Positions 22,849 to 34,907 of a stretch of 64,000 nt of DNA are shown one piece after another. Source of the DNA: Cytospora piceicola (taxonomy: Eukaryota; Ascomycota; Sordariomycetes; Diaporthales; Cytosporaceae). Below the pieces are notes generated by a model. That model ran no database searches. It saw only the letters and a program-made list of their open reading frames with translations, and was not told the origin of the DNA. Positions within the stretch are counted from its first letter, which is position 1, and each line of letters starts with the position of its first letter. The stretch covers positions 930,001 to 994,000 of the forward strand of contig JALQBC010000005.1 in NCBI GenBank assembly GCA_023375675.1, read 5' to 3'. Both the position numbers and the translations under genes were made by a program.

Positions 22849-25695
22849 CTATATCACGCTGATCTCCTCCCGACTGCTCCCCGCCGTCTCCCCCCTCCTG
22901 GCGATCCGCCCGCCCACGATCCCCCTCCTGTTCCTCCCCGTGCGCCCCCGCCCGAGCCAGTTCAGCTTCAGCAGCCGGCTGAGCTCCACCACCATCCTCG
23001 TCCCCTCGTCGCCGCCGCCCCCGCCGCCGCCCGGCCCCGTCGTGCCGGCGAGCACGCTCGTGCACTGCAGCATCCTGCCCACCATCTCGGCCACCTGCTT
23101 CGAGTCCTCGAGGTTCTGCTCCCTCAGGCTGAGCCCGAGCAGCGACGTCGAGGACTGGGAGGCCGCCCCGCCCGCCGCCCCGAACGTCGACAGGCTGCTG
23201 TTCATGGGCGTGAGCTTGGTGGGCGGCCGCAGGGAGTGCGACGACGACATGTTCAGGGAGTCGGACCCGCCGTTGCTGTGCGCCCCGCTGCTGGCGAACG
23301 AGACGTTGGACAGGCCCCGCGACCGGCCCCCGGCCGCCAGGTCGCCCAGCAGCGTCGTCGACGTCGAGTTGTAGCTCGCCGTCGACGGGTCCAGGGACAT
23401 GGCCGTCCCGGGCCTCTGCTGCGCTCCGAAGGGGAAGCTCTGCGCCGACTCCGCGCTGGGTGATGTCGAGATGTAGTTGTCGCCCGAGAGCGGGCTGGAG
23501 AGGCCCGTGCCGGGCAGGATGTCAAGCGACAGCCGCGAGAAGATGGTCTTGAGCTTGTCGTATCGCGGTAGGATGATCACGTCCCTGAAGCCCGTGAGGA
23601 CAAGGCTGCGGACGTCGAGCATCGACGAGGCTGGCGAGAGGTTGACACTTCCGTCGCTTCCTGGCGAGCTCGCTACCACACCGCCCCAGAAGTCCTTGGC
23701 CTGTTCTGCTGTCATAAGTGAGCCGTTCCCGGCGAATTCTTGGTCCAGCGGCAGGAACACAGACTGCATGCAGGGCGTTACACTGGTATAGACGTGCATC
23801 CACACATCTACCAGGTTGGGTATGAAGCGGTCCTCGGAACCTCTGCGCATCTTGTTATCCAGACTCAAGAAGCCGGTCCTGAGGAGGTCACGCATATCAT
23901 CCAATACCGTAGCTGGAGACCTCCGCTGTACGCAGTACTGCAGGTGCATGGTCACCACGCGGTTGAAGTCCTCCACAGGCAACTTCAAATCCTCGCCCTC
24001 GAAAATGGTCAACAGCTTGGCCCTCAGGTATGGCCACGCATCATCCAAGGACATGCTATTGAGTCCGTACTTGGTCGAGTCGATAGGCTCAAGGTGTACT
24101 GGGTACCCAGTCAGCGAGCCCAAGCTGCCAGGTCCAGGCCAGTCGTTCGAATTGCCCGTAGATTCGTTGACGTCTACCTTTTCCTCTTTCCGGCCGTGCC
24201 TGAGTGCTCGCCCGCCATGTCGCAGATCAAGTCCACTGAGGTTCTTGAAAGTGCTTGTGGTCGGCCCAGGACTCGATGGGTTAAAGTTATACAAGCTACT
24301 TGGCGCGTACGGATCTGTAGGCCGTGAGTTGCTTGCGGCAGATGACAGTTGCAAGTGATAGTCATCCTTTTCCTTGGGCTTGTTCCTCTGCCTTGACAAG
24401 AAATGGTGCTTCTTTTCCTTTGTTTCCTTCTCTACGGGCGTTTCCGCTGGCCGAATGGTCGCTGATGAAGCATTCGCCATGTTGTAGAATGACTGTCCCG
24501 AAACATCCAAGCTCGTAGTGCTGAAGTTGCTCCTTTGCAGAACAGAAAGCGCCGATCCGATCTTGCTTGGACTGGGCATTGGTTTGTCCTTCACATCTCC
24601 CTTGGTACCGATCTTGCCAGGCCTAGAGAAGAGCTTCACCTTGGACGACTTCTCCGGCTTCTTCTCTGGCAAGGGCGGCGGCGGGGGAGGCGGGGGCTGT
24701 TGAGGTGTTTGGCTCGTCACTGGGGATGATTGTCCCGATCGAGGAAATACGACGTTGGCGGCCGTCGTAGCAGCATTATTCCCAAGCAGTCCATTGTGAT
24801 ATCCCTGGCTTCCAAATCCAGTGTCCCTCGGCCCGCTCGCCTCCGTCAGGCTCAGCACGGGAGGGTTGAGGGAGCCACTGCATCTTTTCACCGACGTCTG
24901 GGGAGATTCGTGATGGTCGGTTGGCGTAGGCACAGTCTGTGAACGCTGTCTCGAATGTTGGAGCATTTGCTGCGACTGCTGATGACTCAACACGGCCGCC
25001 TGTGCAGCTATGTGGCTCGCCGGAAGATCGCGCTGGCTAGGGGAGGATTGAGACATGGCGCCATGTGATGATAGGTTCGAGGTCGATATTGAGGGCAAGG
25101 AAGCCTCGAACGCGCCGGCGGTCTGTGATTGCTTTCGCGAATGCGCCACAGGCCTGGTAGAACTTGTGATGCTCACGTTCGAGGGTGGGAGGGTTAAGGG
25201 TGAGGCGTTCCGCAAATGTGGATCATGGCTCGCTGTCACGGATCTGGCTGCGATGGCAGCAGCGGCAGAAAGAGGCGAGGGAGTCGGTCGGGAGAAGTTC
25301 TGTGGACTGGAGAAGTTTTGTAGACTCGCTTGGCTCGAGTTCGGATGGTTGGTTGCGAATTGGGCATATATCGGAGTCTGGGTGGAGGGCGCTGGAGAAG
25401 CGGCTTCACGTGGGAACTGGGGATTGTAGAGTGACGTAGGACTCCTTGCTTTCGCGATATGTAAGGGTATCGAATCGTCGCTCGAGGAGGTATCGACCCG
25501 TCGTACTCTTGGTCGTTGTGGTGGAGGCAGATCTGGGATGGCAGCGACTGACGATGAGTACATGCTCTGGCTCTGGCTCTGGCTCTGGCCGTGGCCGTGG
25601 CCGTCGTTCTGGCTCATGATATTGCTCTGAGATTGGGGCAGGGGCGCAAAGCTCCCCGGTGCTCTTACCCCGTGCTGGGGTCGTGTCGGCTGCAT
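22849..25695 (-). CDS. hbrB: HbrB-like protein, TORC2 subunit Bit61/PRR5 family
   Basis: Single exon. The first in-frame ATG is at 25695 (MQPTRPQHG), giving 948 residues; the frame upstream of it has no ATG. The first ~440 residues are Ser/Pro/Gln-rich and include SQSQSQS and a PPPPPPPPLPEKK proline run. The HbrB domain follows: SMSLDDAWPYLRAKLLTIFEGEDLKLPVEDFNRVVTMHLQ, DMRDLLRTGFLSL, LVDVWMHVYTSVTPCMQSVFLPLDQEF, VLTGFRDVIILPRYDKL, and near the C-terminus NLEDSKQVAEMVGRMLQCTSVL. A Ser/Gly-rich linker splits the domain, as in filamentous fungi. Bit61/PRR5 binds Tor2-Avo3 in TORC2 and affects actin and cell-wall polarity; Aspergillus hbrB mutants hyperbranch (family knowledge). Confidence 0.9.
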   Translation of the reverse strand: MQPTRPQHGVRAPGSFAPLPQSQSNIMSQNDGHGHGQSQSQSQSMYSSSVAAIPDLPPPQRPRVRRVDTSSSDDSIPLHIAKARSPTSLYNPQFPREAASPAPSTQTPIYAQFATNHPNSSQASLQNFSSPQNFSRPTPSPLSAAAAIAARSVTASHDPHLRNASPLTLPPSNVSITSSTRPVAHSRKQSQTAGAFEASLPSISTSNLSSHGAMSQSSPSQRDLPASHIAAQAAVLSHQQSQQMLQHSRQRSQTVPTPTDHHESPQTSVKRCSGSLNPPVLSLTEASGPRDTGFGSQGYHNGLLGNNAATTAANVVFPRSGQSSPVTSQTPQQPPPPPPPPLPEKKPEKSSKVKLFSRPGKIGTKGDVKDKPMPSPSKIGSALSVLQRSNFSTTSLDVSGQSFYNMANASSATIRPAETPVEKETKEKKHHFLSRQRNKPKEKDDYHLQLSSAASNSRPTDPYAPSSLYNFNPSSPGPTTSTFKNLSGLDLRHGGRALRHGRKEEKVDVNESTGNSNDWPGPGSLGSLTGYPVHLEPIDSTKYGLNSMSLDDAWPYLRAKLLTIFEGEDLKLPVEDFNRVVTMHLQYCVQRRSPATVLDDMRDLLRTGFLSLDNKMRRGSEDRFIPNLVDVWMHVYTSVTPCMQSVFLPLDQEFAGNGSLMTAEQAKDFWGGVVASSPGSDGSVNLSPASSMLDVRSLVLTGFRDVIILPRYDKLKTIFSRLSLDILPGTGLSSPLSGDNYISTSPSAESAQSFPFGAQQRPGTAMSLDPSTASYNSTSTTLLGDLAAGGRSRGLSNVSFASSGAHSNGGSDSLNMSSSHSLRPPTKLTPMNSSLSTFGAAGGAASQSSTSLLGLSLREQNLEDSKQVAEMVGRMLQCTSVLAGTTGPGGGGGGGDEGTRMVVELSRLLKLNWLGRGRTGRNRRGIVGGRIARRGETAGSSREEISVI

Positions 25696-26441
25696 GGTCG
25701 CGGTTGTAAGGAACCTTGGAAGATGCGGAGTATATGTCAGAGACCTGTTACATCTTGGCTTGTGCGCAGACAAGATAGGTAACAGGTCTTATGGTCGCGG
25801 ATCACTACTCTCCTTAAGTTTGATATATGCCGTGGCTGCGTCCCTATATGTATCTGCCAATATCAATCCAAATACGGTACCAGATCGTCCGTCTGAGCTG
25901 ACAATGGGCTTTCCGTACTTTGTTGCTATTTGGGACGGGCGGAAGGGGACACAGAGTAGACTGGGAGCAGAGCTAATTAATGGCTCTGCAAGAGGGGGTT
26001 GAGGTCGCCTTTAATAACATCATTTCAACCTGTGGTTGGGAAAAGGTAAAACACATGTGCAGTCAAAGTCAAGGCAAGCAGTTGTTGGATAAGGCTAAAG
26101 ACTGATCCCGTTCCGCTTTGGGCTGCTTGGGGGCATCTTCCCTGTCAATTTAGCTCTAGTCGAGGAACGAGGAACGAGGGAATCTGGGAATGATGACCGC
26201 ATCTATTTCCAGGGCTCTTTGGTGTTCATGCTAGGCTACAAACCCCTGTCTAGGGTCTCACTGAGGGGCCATGGAGGGTGGATCTACCCCGCTATCCGCT
26301 ATTTCAGCCTCCCCAAGCTTCTGTCACTGCAGTGAAATTTATTGATGATCTTCAACCTCATGTTGGACGCTTGATTCACCCAAGACCTTGGACGCCACAA
26401 CCAAAGAAGTCAATACTAGCTTGATACCTTCCTATACACAC
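25696..26441. other. Divergent promoter region of hbrB and GON7
   Basis: No gene seen. Contains the upstream regions of both genes and, near 26160, the short direct repeat GAGGAACGAGGAACGAGG. Confidence 0.55.
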
Positions 26442-26765
26442 ATGATGTCCGGCACCAACGACAAGTTCTCCCTGACGGCGAGCTACACCTCCCCTTCAAA
26501 CGCCCCCTTCACTGTCACCCACGAGCTCCAAGCCCCTCCGTCCGGCACGACCAACCCGACCGTCCCGGACAAGACGAAGTACCTCCAAGACCTCCGCAAG
26601 GCCACCGTAGCCATGCAGGACCAGATCAACAAGGAGCTCACACAGCGCATGGAACAGGACAAGGTCCAGGAAGAGGCCGGCAAGAACGGAAAGACATCTA
26701 AGGGCGTTGACGAGGCCAAGGAGGAGGACTACTACGGCGAGGAGGTAGTGGAAGAGGAAGACTGA
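26442..26765 (+). CDS. GON7: EKC/KEOPS complex subunit Gon7
   Basis: Small single-exon gene starting at the tandem ATGs 26442 and 26445 (107 or 106 residues). The product shows the small fungal Gon7 pattern: an N-terminal beta-rich part (FSLTASYTSP, FTVTHELQAPP), then TKYLQDLRKATVAMQDQINKELTQRMEQDK, and an acidic end DEAKEEDYYGEEVVEEED. KEOPS makes the universal tRNA modification t6A in the cytosol and also affects telomeres and transcription. Gon7 binds Pcc1 through its disordered N-terminus. The stop lies 165 bp from the convergent VPS39 stop. Confidence 0.82.
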   Translation: MMSGTNDKFSLTASYTSPSNAPFTVTHELQAPPSGTTNPTVPDKTKYLQDLRKATVAMQDQINKELTQRMEQDKVQEEAGKNGKTSKGVDEAKEEDYYGEEVVEEED

Positions 26766-26930
26766 GCGAACCCCTTATGACGGGAGGAAGAGCATGCAAG
26801 AAAAAACGAAGGGGTATTGCTGAAGACCGGATGCTATGAATGCAGCCCATACAAATGCAACCAAGAAAACGATGCCGACCCGTTATGCGACAATGACGAA
26901 CAAGTACTCCCGCAATCTATCTATACCATA

Positions 26931-29900
26931 TCATCCATCGAACCCACCGCGGCCGAACTGTCCCCGTCCACCATTGCCGCTCCTCCCCCAAGAATCCGAC
27001 GGCGGGGAGGCCCACGTGCTCCCCCTACGAGGTGGTTCGCCTATACCACCGCCAGAGGACATGGCCTTCTCGTTCCTGTTCAGGCAACCATAGTGCACCA
27101 CGGAACTGTCGGCCAATGCCGCCACGACACTCCCGCCCAGGCGCTTGTGGCACACGCCGCACACCCTCTCGTCGGTTATGATCACCCTTCTGTTCCGTCC
27201 GCCCTGGCCTCCCGGCATGCCATCACCGAGCAGCAGCAATGCCTGGCTGGTGACGAGTTCGGTCTGGCGCAGGCCAGCGATGATGCGGCTCTCGTTGACG
27301 GCGGAGTTGGCCGCGCGGATGCGCCCTCGGAAATACGACTCGAGGTCTGACGCCGGCAGGGTGTCCGGGATCAGTGATAGTGTCGACGCGGCGGGAAGGC
27401 GAGATCCGTGCTTGGAGAGGAGGTCGAGTGCGGGTGGGAGGCTGGGCTTGTTCGGCGGCGGTGGGTTTAGGTACAGCGACAGGAGGGTCTGGTATATAGA
27501 TGGGCCCCCCTCTTCCGCATCATCGTACGGTGTGGTCGGCTTGCTCGGCTTCTGCGTTTTGGACGCCGGGGGTGACCCTATTGCTGGGGAGAAAGGGGGT
27601 TTTGGTCCTTCTTTGGACTTGTGGACTCTGTTGCAATATCTAAACCGGCGGAGTCAGATACCAAACTGGAATAGCATGCCTCGGCACTCATTGGGAAATT
27701 GACTTACTCTTCTGCCTTCACGTAATCCTGCATTTTGAAGACGTAGATCGTGAGCGCCTGTCTGTCCTCGCCCATATTGCTCAAAACAATAGCCTGGGCT
27801 TCGTAAAAGGCTGGATCTAAACTGGAGGTTAGCGAACTCTATTCCTTGCGCGGTGCCATGACAGCGGAGCCGACCAAGCTTACCATCACCCTTGAGGAGC
27901 GTAAAAGCCCTCGTCAAGCTATACTGCCTGGACTCCTTCAGGAACCCATTCAGCCGGATCATATCCATCTGCCATTCCTCGTCCCTCTTATCACTGCCCC
28001 TCAGCTGGCTGACCAGTAACTCCACCAGCCCATTGTGGAAATCGGGAGTCAGATCATTCAGCTCGCCGATGATGTGCTCCAGATACCGCACCTCAAGCCT
28101 GGTGTCGATGCCATCCAGGTACTGCACAACCTTCTCCCGCGGCAACGTCTCGGCGTTCTCCGTGTCGCCCAGGAACACCTCCATGGCCATGTCTGGCGCC
28201 TTGCGCAGGGTCCACTCCGAGAACTCGAGGATCAGCTCGATCATCTCCGGCGGCAGGTTCTGCAGGTACCCGACCGTCCTCTGCGGGCCGTGCAGGGTCG
28301 GCGCCTTCTCGTTGGGCTCCTCGCCCTCGCCGAACTTCTTCAGCAGCTCGAGCGCCTGCCTGTGCAGCTTCTTACCGAAAAAGAAGTCCACCAGCTCGTT
28401 GTACCGGTCAGCCTCGACCAGCTTCTCGTTGACGACGCCCGGGTCGCAGAAGTTGGGGATACGGAACAGCGAGCTGGCGAGCGTCGGCGCCGAGAACATG
28501 TATGCGCGGAAGAGGCATGTGTCGACCACCTTGAAGGTTATTCGTAGTTGTTTCTCCAGGCCCTCGTCAGACTCGTCCCTGTTGGTGGTGGTACTGATCA
28601 GATTCTTGAGCGCTTCCTCACCAGGGTCGCTCTGTTTCTTGTGCTTCAGTTTCCCTGTGACAGGGTCGATGACACGCTGTAAACGAGCCCTCGTGCCAGC
28701 AAGGAAGCCCCTGAGTTCCATCACAGCCTCCTTGAGGTCTTTGCCCTCTAGGACAGTGGTTTCCTCCCCAGATCTTGACGATTTGCTCTTGACGCTCACC
28801 GCATCGTCCGCATCCGCCCCCTTCTTTACAGAAGTGGAGGCGATCGAGGCTGTCTCTGGGTTGGCTCTGCGGTGGCCAAGGAGCATCCTCGCAAAACCAC
28901 CACCCATGGTAGCAGGAGAAGTCATATCTTCAGCCGTCGGGGAAGTCGCATCCCCACCTTTTTCATGCACCTTTTCGCCATCATGAGTGGCTGTCGACTT
29001 GAGGTTGGTCTCGTCCGGCTCCGAATCAGTATCCTTCTCTTCAGAATACCCCGAGAGCTCTCCTGCAATCTGTTTAGGGAACAACCTCAACACCCTCTCA
29101 GGCGGCGCGTGCACATCATCCTCATTGAACAAGTCCATCGACTCGCGGTACTTCTTCTGGCGGAATAGCACCTCGGCCTTCTGCATCTTCACCTCCCTCA
29201 TAGTCTCCGTCTTGTTCTTGAGCAGGGCATCCTCCAACATGCCCAACACAGATATAGCCTCGTCGTACCTGCCAGAGCTCACCAGCTCCTCTACTTGCAA
29301 GTCGTAGTCCGTCGCGTCCATCTTCCACACCGCCCGGTCGCTCGAGATGTGGAAACCCTTACCCGCATGCGCGAGACTGTAAGTCGGCGGTGGGAAATGC
29401 AGGTCCGCCGCGCCTGGCAGGCTTATGTTCTGCAGCAAGCTCAGCGTATCCGGGTTTCGCACCTCCAGCGACCCCTTCGCGGGCGGCTGCAGCGCCAGTA
29501 TGTACGGGTACGAGTACCCCACGCTCTCCGGCGCGCTCTGCCACGGTATCTGCCTCTTGTCGGGTACGGGCTTGCCCTCGTCCGTGATGAACAGCGTGTT
29601 GATGTCCTTGGCCAGCAACATCTGCCCGTCCGCGAGCTTCGTGGCGAGCGGCTTGGGGACGTACCCGCCCAGGCCCATATACCCCATGCCCGCGCTGCTC
29701 ATGGCGCCGAAGCGGCTGCCCTGCCCTCCTGCTATCGCGCCCGGGGCGACGACGTCCTCCACCTCGTGAGTGACCACGTCGACAAGGACGTAGCCCGCGT
29801 TCATCCCGCACACCACCTTCGTGGCACTGGCCCACGTCACGGTCCTTATCGCCTCGGCCAGCACCACCTCCCCGACGTCGGGCGAGAGCTCGCTCTCGTT

Positions 29901-30552
29901 CCAGTTCCACAGCAGCAGCCTCCTCTTCACGGCGACGGCCATGCGGCTGATGATCTCCGGTATCCCCGTCTCGGTGTCCCTGACGATGTTGCTCGTGACC
30001 GCAAAACACGAGGCGTTCTTCGTCCGCGGGAGCGGCGAGCACCCGTCGATCGGCTCGTACGTCTGCAGGTCGTACATGGAGATGGAGTAGTTGGACAGCG
30101 AGATGAGCGTGTTGGATTCTTTGATGATGGCGAGCTGCTCGATGGCGCGGTTGGAGAACTTCTCTACTTCGCGGAAGAGGTCGGAGGGCTGTACGGGTTT
30201 GGTGCGGGCGTGCTTCTGCTGCTGCTGCTGCTGCTGCGGGACAGCAGTATCTTCATGGGGAGCGGCGTCATCTTCCTTCGCTGGCAAGCCATTTGCCTCT
30301 TTGGACGCAGAGGAAGGGGCTGGTAGAGGCTCGAGGTCGTTTATGCGATAGACACGTAGGCTGCCCGTGTTGAGGCCGACGAGGACGCGGTCGCCTGTTT
30401 GCAGATGGCCAGATGGTCAGACGGCCAAATCAGGCCTCGCTTAGAGATGCAGAGAGGGGAGGAAGCGTACCATATGCAAGGATCGTCTCTATCTTAGACT
30501 TATCTCTCTGCTTGAGCTCGATGATGGGTCGAGCCGTAAATGCGGAGAGCAT
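26931..30552 (-). CDS. VPS39: Vam6/Vps39, HOPS tethering complex subunit
   Basis: Exons 30552-30471, 30394-27884, 27816-27708 and 27639-26931 (1136 residues). The N-terminal citron homology (CNH) domain begins MLSAFTARPIIELKQRDKSK and runs through GDRVLVGLNTGSLRVYRI and AIIKESNTLISLSNYSISMYDL. An acidic and Gln-rich insert (poly-Q at 30217-30240) lies between the first CNH strands. The clathrin-heavy-chain-like helical repeats follow (TFKVVDTCLFRAYM, LFRIPNFCDPGVVNEKL, ALELLKKFGEGE, VRYLEHIIGELNDLTPDFHNGL). The C-terminal zinc-binding region has CGVCHKRLGG and VVHYGCLN. Vps39 links Ypt7/Rab7 to the vacuole SNARE machinery and also serves at vacuole-mitochondria contacts (family knowledge). 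Exon phases agree throughout. Confidence 0.95.
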
Positions 30553-31160
30553 GGCTGCGATTGAAACAGGCGCTGACCGTGCAGCCGGGGAGCTTTGAGC
30601 GCTATGAGGACATCAGGACTTCATGAAAACCTTTGAACTGACAGCCACGCATACGTCGCGACGAATCCCAACTGAGTGCCTGTGGTTGGTAAGTTGGGAA
30701 AGGATGTACAGCTGTTCCGTGGAGCCTTCGAGGTGGATGAGAGGAGCTTCCGTGGTTCGCGCCTATGACCGCATCGCATATCGCGGGTTTCTGCCGATTG
30801 GCTGTTATTCCCTACTTCAGTACTTAGTATAGACACCGGCATCGAAACCGGATACTAGTACCAAGTACGGGCCCGTGGTCAGCTCCTCTGCCTCGAGGTG
30901 TTTCACAGACCAAGACACTGTCTACAGTTTTTGATGAAGAATCTTCAATTTTGTGGCTAGGGATTGAATCCAAAGCTTTACGCCCCCTACGCCCTCGAGA
31001 CATCGACACTATTTACCATGTCATGTTTATGTAGATACACCGGCAGACCCATCCATCATGTTCAAACCCCTCTATACCGCCCTCTATATGCCTTTCAAAC
31101 CCCCTAATGCAAATATACTATAAAATGCGAAACTCAAACAAGAGCCTCAATTTACAGTGC
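30553..31160. other. Intergenic region: VPS39 promoter and phosphate transporter 3' flank
   Basis: No gene or notable structure seen. Confidence 0.55.
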
Positions 31161-33964
31161 TCACATGCCACTCACTCTCATGGCACCGTATCCCAACGTA
31201 ACCACCACAACTAGGGTGATAAGACTGCTAGGAACACCACGGCTGATGAAGTGCTTGACCTGGAGATACCTCTGGCCTGTTGCATCTTCCTTCATGATAG
31301 CAGCTGCAAGACACATTTCGTTAGCAAAGTTTGCTCCCTTGTTGTCACCTCGGTAGGGAGGTAGGTACTCACTCATATTCGGGAATCCACTCGTCGGCAG
31401 TCCCATCGCCGCCGAGCACATCAGCACGCCCGCCATGACAAGCAAGTTCGGGTGGGGCTCCTCCATGCTCGCACCCACATCGTACACCAGCGGCAGAATG
31501 ATCAGTGCCGCAACGGTATGCGAAATGAAAGTGGCGATGAGCAGGATCAGGCAAGAGAATACAACCAGTACGCCATACAGGCTCATGCCCTCAACCCTGT
31601 GGGAAATAGCCACAGCGACCGTATCGAGCAGGCCTGATGACTTGACCGCCTTTCCAAGGGAAAGACCTCCAGCAGCCAGGATGATGATCGTCCAAGGGAA
31701 GTTGTTGAAGTCCTCCTTGGTCAAGATACCTACACCAAAGAAAAGCACGATTGGGATGATAGCGATAACGCCCATATCGCCAAATACAGCCTCTAGTTGG
31801 TGACTTGCGCACCACAACGCTATTGTGGTGATCGTGATGATGGTCACGAACCACTGCACGCCAGTGAAATCCTCCTTGACCTCTCGGATCGGCACGATGG
31901 TCGTGCCTTTGCCGGGCTGGAAGGTTACCAGCAGCAGGATCCAGATGAGTGCAATGGAGACTATGCCCACAGGAATCACAATGAAGAACCATTGGCCCCA
32001 GCCCGGCTCGGGCACCATGATGCCCATGGCGACGACATTCTGCGGGGACGCGATGGGGGAAAGCATCCCGCCGATGTTGGACGCGAGCGCGATTCCCATC
32101 AGCAGGGCCTTGCACATATTGGAGTCGGAGGGCAGGTTCCGGAGCATGGGCTGGTGTGTCTTTGGTTAGCTTTTACAGCGCCGGAGGGATATGTTCAGCA
32201 TGCGTCAAAACTCACCTCGATAATAGAAATGCAGAGAACCGGAGCAGCAACATTGCTAACGAGCATGCTGGCGAATGCAGCAACCAGCATGGTTGCGAGG
32301 ATCACAGTCCTCGGCGTAGTGCCAGCCTTGCTCAGTACAAAGGTTGCGATGCGCTTGTCTATCTTGCACTTGGACAATGCCGCTGCAAGAGTGAAGCCAC
32401 CCAGCAGGAGCATGATGACAGGTGTCCACATAGCAGCGAATATGTATGCCGTAGCCTTTTTCGAGTCCAGTCTCTGGTGTGGCGCATCTTCCGAGACGAC
32501 CACGTTGAGAAGGACGCAGAGGAAGGGGATCATAAGAGACGTGACAAACAAGGGTATGGCCTAGAGTCAAGTCAGCGAAGTCCCATTTCAAGCGGGGATC
32601 GAGTTGCCCAATCGACTTACCTCAGTGGCCCAAAGCACACTGACAAAGACCAACATGGCCAGACAATTCTGCTGCTCCGGCTTCTCCATGATCGGAATGA
32701 ACAGTAGCGCAAAGAACAACACCATCGAGCCCAGCAAGAAAAACATGCCCGAGCTGAACAGCCAGGTAGGGCATGTAAACCTGCCGATGGGCGTCGAGAT
32801 GACCTTCGTGTCGGGATATGGCTCGTCGTCGCCCTGGAGCCGGGTCTTAGACGGCTTGCCTCCCGTGCCCAACAGCGTCTGCCCCAGACTTGCGGCCTCC
32901 GCCCGACGCTCTATACCGATGAGGTCTCTCCACACAGTATTTCTCTCCCAAACAACATGCTCTCGGAGGTGCGACCGCAGATCCTTCTTGGCGGCCTCGT
33001 AGTCGCCATTCGTGACAATATCCGTGTACGCCTTTTCCATGTTGAAGATATGCTCCTCAAGACCCTGCATCGTGTCCTCCTGGAAGGGGTATGCAGGCTC
33101 CACGTACTTGGGCATGTATACTTGGCGGTATTTACGGTCAAGGATCTTGTCGAACTTCTTGAGGACTTTCCGGAAGCCCGTCTTGTTCAGCTGAACGTAG
33201 GACTTGAGCTCGCATAGTTGGACGTAAAGGCTGACGATGCGCTTCTTGAGCATAATCCCGCTCGAGAATGCCACTGCCTGCTCATAGTCGTCGTATCCTG
33301 TGCTCGGCCGTCTTACCGACTTCGTGAGCTCCGTCGAGGCGGTCATGTCGGTGGCCGGGCCGCCAGTCGTCTTGCGGCGCCCGAGGAGGCTCACCCGCCT
33401 CTTACGCCCTGACGGCTGGGTGAGTGCCGTGGTTTCGTCGCCCTCGCCGTCTTCGTCACTATCATCCTCCCCCGCTCCGTCCTCGGTGGAATGCTGGCTC
33501 ACTGCGCTAGTGCGTCGAGCCCGAGACAGCTGCCGGCCCGGCGCGCTATTGCTGCGTGTCGCAGGCCTGCTGCCCTCGTGCTGCCCCTCTTCCTCCTCCT
33601 CCTCAAAGGCCCCGACATCACGCAAGAGGTTGTTTGTCTCATCGATGAGCTCCTGCTCCTTGAGTTGATAGAAGGACGAGATCTTCTCGAGCTCGACGTC
33701 CAAAGCGCGCTTGAATACGAGCTCTGGATCTTCGGACGATATAAGGGGCCGGGATTCCGCATCGCCATTATGTGCGTTGGCTTGGTGGATGTTCTTTTCG
33801 AGTTGATATATCCTGTTATATATGGCGTACGGGTCAGCTTCTACCATAACGCATTATCAAGGCCGGGGACAGGAGACGTACAGCTTCTTCAGGTTGCTGT
33901 AAGCAATATAATGGCTCGTCCAGTCCGGAACGGCATTGAACTGAATACTGTGGGCGAACTTCAT
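31161..33964 (-). CDS. SPX-domain low-affinity phosphate transporter (Pho87/Pho90/Pho91 type)
   Basis: Exons 33964-33882, 33812-32621, 32560-32216, 32150-31373 and 31303-31161, giving 846 residues. The N-terminal SPX domain starts MKFAHSIQFNAVPDWTSHYIAYSNLKKLIYQLEK and includes VELEKISSFYQLKEQEL and LCELKSYVQLNKTGFRKVLKKFDKI. The long acidic insert between (GAFEEEEEEGQ, GEDDSDEDGEGDE) is typical. The SLC13-like membrane part has TCPTWLFSSGMFFLLGSMVLFF, MLLLGGFTLAAALSKCKIDKR, SMLVSNVAAPVLCISIIEPM, SNIGGMLSPIASPQNVVAMG and SAAMGLPTSGFPN. SPX binds inositol pyrophosphates and restrains uptake. I cannot tell plasma-membrane (Pho87/90) from vacuolar (Pho91). The last intron (31304-31372, 69 nt) is a multiple of three without a stop; its removal gives GFPNM-TAIMKEDATG. 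Confidence 0.93.
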
Positions 33965-34907
33965 GGCGTCCTTTAAAGCTTGCTCCTCGAGCGTGGCCCT
34001 CTTCGCTGAGTACTTTACAGCTCGTCTGTCCTCCTTCTCTTCGTGATCGCGCCGGGCTTGGATCTGCGAGTAGTCGTCGAGTTCGTATTGGTCAACTGTT
34101 TGCTGGTCTTCTTTCTTCAGAGACCTTGGCTTCGAGTCTATCCTCCCTCCTCTCTCCGAGACACCAGTCGAGATCGGGGGCAAGGCAGTGGCTGTCGTTC
34201 GCTCTCCTATTGCTGGTAGCCCTGAATGAGTGTTGTCGGTGGTTTCCGTATCTTGGACAGAGGAGGGATGTTGCCGGGATGGAGTGGAGGGCGGAATGGT
34301 GTACTACTTGTATTGTCCGCACATCGAGAGGATAGAGGAGTGGCTAGTGTAGGAAATCTGCGGCAGTAATCTGAAATGAGTATATGAATTCCGTTTACAT
34401 CGTGACTCGGTGCTTTGGTGATTTAGTGGCGCGCTAGGTAGGAAGACGTCACAGCCAGCTGGACAAAGGCCCGCCCGTCAGGCAAGATAACAGTTGACGT
34501 GAGCACCTGAGGTGTCCAATGCAACCCCCCCTGTCATTAAGTATCAATCATATGCAACTGCCCTCCGCAATACCTAGGTACTCCTGGGGACATAAGTTGA
34601 CGGTCTTGCCCGTATACTTAAGAGCACACTGGTTGTTGGCTAACCCCCATCCCTGTATAAGTTCACCGAGGCACTCATAGTCAAACATTATAGTCAGCAC
34701 TTGAATGCGGAAATGCGGAAATGCGGAAAGGCGACCTCGATGTCCAAATTTGGCATCGTATATTCGCAACCGTGTAGACAGTCTCGCTTCAAACTAGGGT
34801 ATATAACCGCTCGCAGTCTCGCCATTTTTAACAATATTGACCATGTAAAACATATTACGATGCTCGTCATTACGACCACGACCATATCTTTTCCCCTCCC
34901 AATGTGC
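33965..34907. other. Intergenic region upstream of the phosphate transporter
   Basis: No gene. It holds a TGACGTC core (minus strand; GACGTCA on the plus strand near 34446), a TACCTAGGTA palindrome (34571-34580) and a short AAATGCGG triplication (34702-34730). Upstream of the transporter ATG the frame stays open toward 34183 but has no ATG. Confidence 0.5.

Noticed and set aside
29295..30326. Plus-strand open frame (343 codons) antisense to VPS39
   Set aside because: Opposite a secure gene; Arg/Val/Leu-rich composition expected from the complement.
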